A DNA stretch of 64,000 nucleotides from Alphaproteobacteria bacterium (lineage in GTDB: Bacteria > Pseudomonadota > Alphaproteobacteria > SMXP01). A model generated the notes under the pieces. The model was given only the letters and a program-made list of their open reading frames with translations. It was not told the origin of the DNA and searched no databases. Made by a program: the position numbers and the translations under genes. Within the stretch, counting starts at the first letter, position 1. The number at the start of each line of letters is the position of its first letter. The stretch is taken from positions 1 to 64,000 of the forward strand of contig JANQPV010000044.1 of NCBI GenBank assembly GCA_028285305.1, written 5' to 3'. Of this stretch, positions 61,945 to 64,000 are shown piece after piece.

Positions 61945-63390
61945 TTACTGAACGATATATCCGTGGGGCCCACGCAGCTTTCGGTTCGGAAGCTCTCTTC
62001 CTTTGCCGTATACTGAATTCAGGCGCCCAAAGAGAATGGTGTCGGCATCGCTGGGCGGAAGGTGTCCATCAAGCGGTGTCGCCAACTGCTTTTCGTTCAC
62101 AGGACCCGCCAAATACGGTGTGACGATGATGACGAGTTCCGTTTGGTTGGTCGCAAAGTCCCGGCTTTTCGCCAAGGCTCCGATCACCGGCATGTCCTTG
62201 ACGCCCGGAATGCCGTCAATGTTCTGTTTTGTGCTGTCCGAGAGAAGTCCGGCCATAACGATGCTGCCGCCGCTTGGCAATTCCACGGTCGATTCTGCCC
62301 GGCGGACCGTCAGACCAGGAATGGTCGTTCCAGGAACCACGACGACGTTTCCATCACCGTCGGTGGTGACACCTTGGTTGAAGACAAATTGGTCTTCGGA
62401 CGAGAGTTCGCTGACCTCAGTCGAGATCCTCAGTGAAATCCGGCCTTCGTCGAGCACGACAGGCGTGAAGCCAAGACCGACACCAAAGGGTTTGAATTCC
62501 AGGGTTATGTTGCCGTCCCGGTCTCTGGAGACAGGAACCGGAAACTCACCGCCCGCGAGGAAGTTGGCGCTCTCACCAGAAATCGCCGTCAGATTTGGTT
62601 CTGCCAGAGTGCGAATGATACCGGCCCGCTCGAACGCGCGCACTGCAGCGTCCGGATCGTTGCCTTCGTTGGAGTTCAAGTCAAAGAAGCCGATCTGGTT
62701 CGGGCTGAGGGGGTTACCTTCGATTGAGAAGGGGTTGCGTGATTGAGGGTTAAAGACGAATTCACCGGCTTCGATCACGGCGTCAAAGTCTACACCGATC
62801 TGTTTGGCGACCTGGCGCTGCATTTCGACAATGCGAACCTTCAGGAGAACCTGTTCTCCGCTTTCGATTGCCAACATCGTTAGGACTTGGTCGGGGCTCC
62901 CCACGAAGCGAGCAGCCAGCTCGCGGGCACGGTCGGCCAGCATTGCGTTGCGTACGGACCCGGTTAAAACGATGTTATCGTTAATGGCCTCTACACCGAT
63001 CCGGCTGTCCGGAATGAATTTGTCGATCATCCCTTCCAAGGCGGCAAGGTCTCGTTCGACGCGAATCTCGAGGTTGAGTATCTGATTGCCGGCGGCATCA
63101 AAGAAGAAGGCGTTTGCCTGACCGACTTGATTACCCATCAAGTATGTGCGCCGGGGCGTACGGATGACGGCGTCAACAATGTCGGGCTCCGACACCAGCA
63201 CATCTTTCGCGTCCGCGGGCAAGTCGATGATGACCGCTTTGTTGAGCGGCAGGACAATCGCCCGTGAAGGAACGCCGGACTCCGTCGGCTTGACTTCGAG
63301 CTTGGGCGCAGACGTTCCTGGAGCACCTGCAGTTAGTCCGATCCATACCAAAGGCAGTATGAGGACGGAAAGTGTTTTGCGACTGAACAT
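61945..63390 (-). CDS. cpaC: Tad pilus outer-membrane secretin CpaC/RcpA
   Basis: 481 residues. Signal peptide (about 1-27), an N-terminal pilus/BON region (PLNKAVIIDLPADAKDV; then LTGSVRNAMLADRARELA) and the secretin domain with VALRISTEV-like and VPVIGALAKSRDF landmarks. The gate motif VELPSGGSIVMAGLLSD is intact. It forms the channel for the Flp pilus. The start overlaps the cpaB stop (TAATG at 63388-63392). Confidence 0.95.
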   Translation of the reverse strand: MFSRKTLSVLILPLVWIGLTAGAPGTSAPKLEVKPTESGVPSRAIVLPLNKAVIIDLPADAKDVLVSEPDIVDAVIRTPRRTYLMGNQVGQANAFFFDAAGNQILNLEIRVERDLAALEGMIDKFIPDSRIGVEAINDNIVLTGSVRNAMLADRARELAARFVGSPDQVLTMLAIESGEQVLLKVRIVEMQRQVAKQIGVDFDAVIEAGEFVFNPQSRNPFSIEGNPLSPNQIGFFDLNSNEGNDPDAAVRAFERAGIIRTLAEPNLTAISGESANFLAGGEFPVPVSRDRDGNITLEFKPFGVGLGFTPVVLDEGRISLRISTEVSELSSEDQFVFNQGVTTDGDGNVVVVPGTTIPGLTVRRAESTVELPSGGSIVMAGLLSDSTKQNIDGIPGVKDMPVIGALAKSRDFATNQTELVIIVTPYLAGPVNEKQLATPLDGHLPPSDADTILFGRLNSVYGKGRELPNRKLRGPHGYIVQ

Positions 63391-64000
63391 TATTTTGCGT
63401 TCTCCACAAAGACGTTATAAGTGGCGCCGTAGCGATGAATACGGACGGTTGCTGAATCGCTCGCTAACTCACCTTCTTCTTCTTCAGATGAGTTAGCTTG
63501 CGGGCTGGAGTCAGAAAGACTGCGCAAGGAAAGTGTGATTTCACCGGCCACTTCCGCTTCTGCGAGCTTCTCAGCTTGCTTTGGCGAGAGTTCAAGTGTG
63601 GCGGTGCTACCCACAACGACCCGTTCACCGTCTTCGGATTGTTCGTAGGTTTGGTCGATGGCCAGAATTCGAATATTCTCAAGGATTGTTTCCGCAGACT
63701 GGAATTCCTCGCCCGTTAAAGTCGTTTGTGTGCGTGTGGAAATAACGTCAACGCGGTCATCGGGAAGAATGAAGCCTCCCGCGCCTGTTTCTGGAGAAAT
63801 CTCCGTTGATACCGCACGTTTTCCTTCAGTGATCATGACCGCCATAAAGCCGCGGTTGTCGGATTCGACGACCTTCTCTTCCGTTACGGGTTCCCCGCTT
63901 TTGGTCGTGATGCGGACCATAGCACCTAAATAGTCCTCAATGGCTTCCGGGTTGGACTTTTCCTTGATGAAGGCTTTGTGTAGTCCTTCTTCCGGCCAGT
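63390..64000 (-). CDS. cpaB: Tad pilus assembly protein CpaB/RcpC (partial)
   Basis: The window edge cuts the gene: the frame stays open from 63390 to the end at 64000, so the N-terminus (signal and first SAF part) is missing. About 203 codons are seen, from WPEEGLHKAFIKEKS onward. The C-terminal part has RVDVISTRTQTTLTGEEF and TATLELSPKQAEKLAEAE, the RcpC/CpaB type. A polar Ser/Glu stretch (SSEEEEGELASDS) is near the end. It helps pilus assembly at the outer membrane. The stop overlaps the secretin start. Confidence 0.93.
   Translation of the reverse strand, partial: WPEEGLHKAFIKEKSNPEAIEDYLGAMVRITTKSGEPVTEEKVVESDNRGFMAVMITEGKRAVSTEISPETGAGGFILPDDRVDVISTRTQTTLTGEEFQSAETILENIRILAIDQTYEQSEDGERVVVGSTATLELSPKQAEKLAEAEVAGEITLSLRSLSDSSPQANSSEEEEGELASDSATVRIHRYGATYNVFVENAK

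Noticed and set aside
1-64000. CRISPR array, tRNA, rRNA, prophage or insertion sequence
   Set aside because: No regularly spaced repeats, cloverleaf T-arm sequences, rRNA segments, integrase or transposase were found.

Overview
The window looks like chromosomal DNA of an alphaproteobacterium of moderate GC content. The evidence is conserved gene blocks typical of that class (rpmH-rnpA-yidC-engB-argB; def-fmt-truA; dapD-dapE; recR-ybaB-dnaX with the SRP RNA gene; cycM beside kdsB-pheA), a CtrA-type TTAA-N7-TTAA box, a cpa/tad pilus operon, and palindromic intergenic repeats of a kind I remember from Hyphomicrobiales and relatives. I cannot place it to genus. No phage, insertion sequence, CRISPR array, rRNA or tRNA was seen.

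Layout. 0-5 kb: a structured repeat, an orphan ParA-type ATPase flanked by a palindrome and a matching half-site, a membrane histidine kinase, and a TVP38 membrane protein coupled to a MerA/Lpd-like flavoprotein. 5-10.6 kb: rpmH, rnpA, yidC, engB, argB and a secreted protein with two DUF1036-like units around a peptidoglycan-binding domain. 10.7-14 kb: a PAS-GAF-GGDEF diguanylate cyclase translationally coupled to a DUF2336 protein, with a perfect CtrA box upstream. 14-26.6 kb: housekeeping genes (lysine biosynthesis, translation, DNA repair and replication), with an ArsR-family regulator divergent from a lone PstS-like binding protein over a palindromic operator. 26.7-29 kb: a copper P-type ATPase behind a CsoR-type operator. 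29-40 kb: an accessory catabolic and detoxification stretch (SDR, LLM flavin oxidoreductase, PPOX protein, MAPEG protein with a divergent TetR regulator, a VHL-beta plus mannan-binding-lectin protein, a diheme cytochrome c with an isoquinoline-1-oxidoreductase-type molybdoenzyme, a haloalkane dehalogenase under a palindromic operator, and a GST). 40-42.7 kb: pheA, kdsB, cycM. 42.8-50.4 kb: a Yej-type peptide ABC transporter whose binding protein is an in-frame tandem fusion of two complete YejA units. 50.5-52 kb: a small Hpt-like protein, a stand-alone receiver protein and a MarR regulator. 52-55 kb: an M17 aminopeptidase and a TAXI-type binding protein without permeases. 55-64 kb: tadD, then cpaBCDEF-tadBC on the minus strand, with cpaB cut by the window edge.

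Most unusual: the secreted VHL-beta/MVL-like protein at 33224-33718, the double-length YejA at 42822-46601, the Hpt-like/receiver pair at 50581-51518, and several clean palindromic operators (22231-22254, 28902-28918, 32589-32602, 37233-37255) beside divergent or single promoters. I found no gene cluster that is clearly a new multi-gene system; the best candidates for unknown biology are those single genes and modules.
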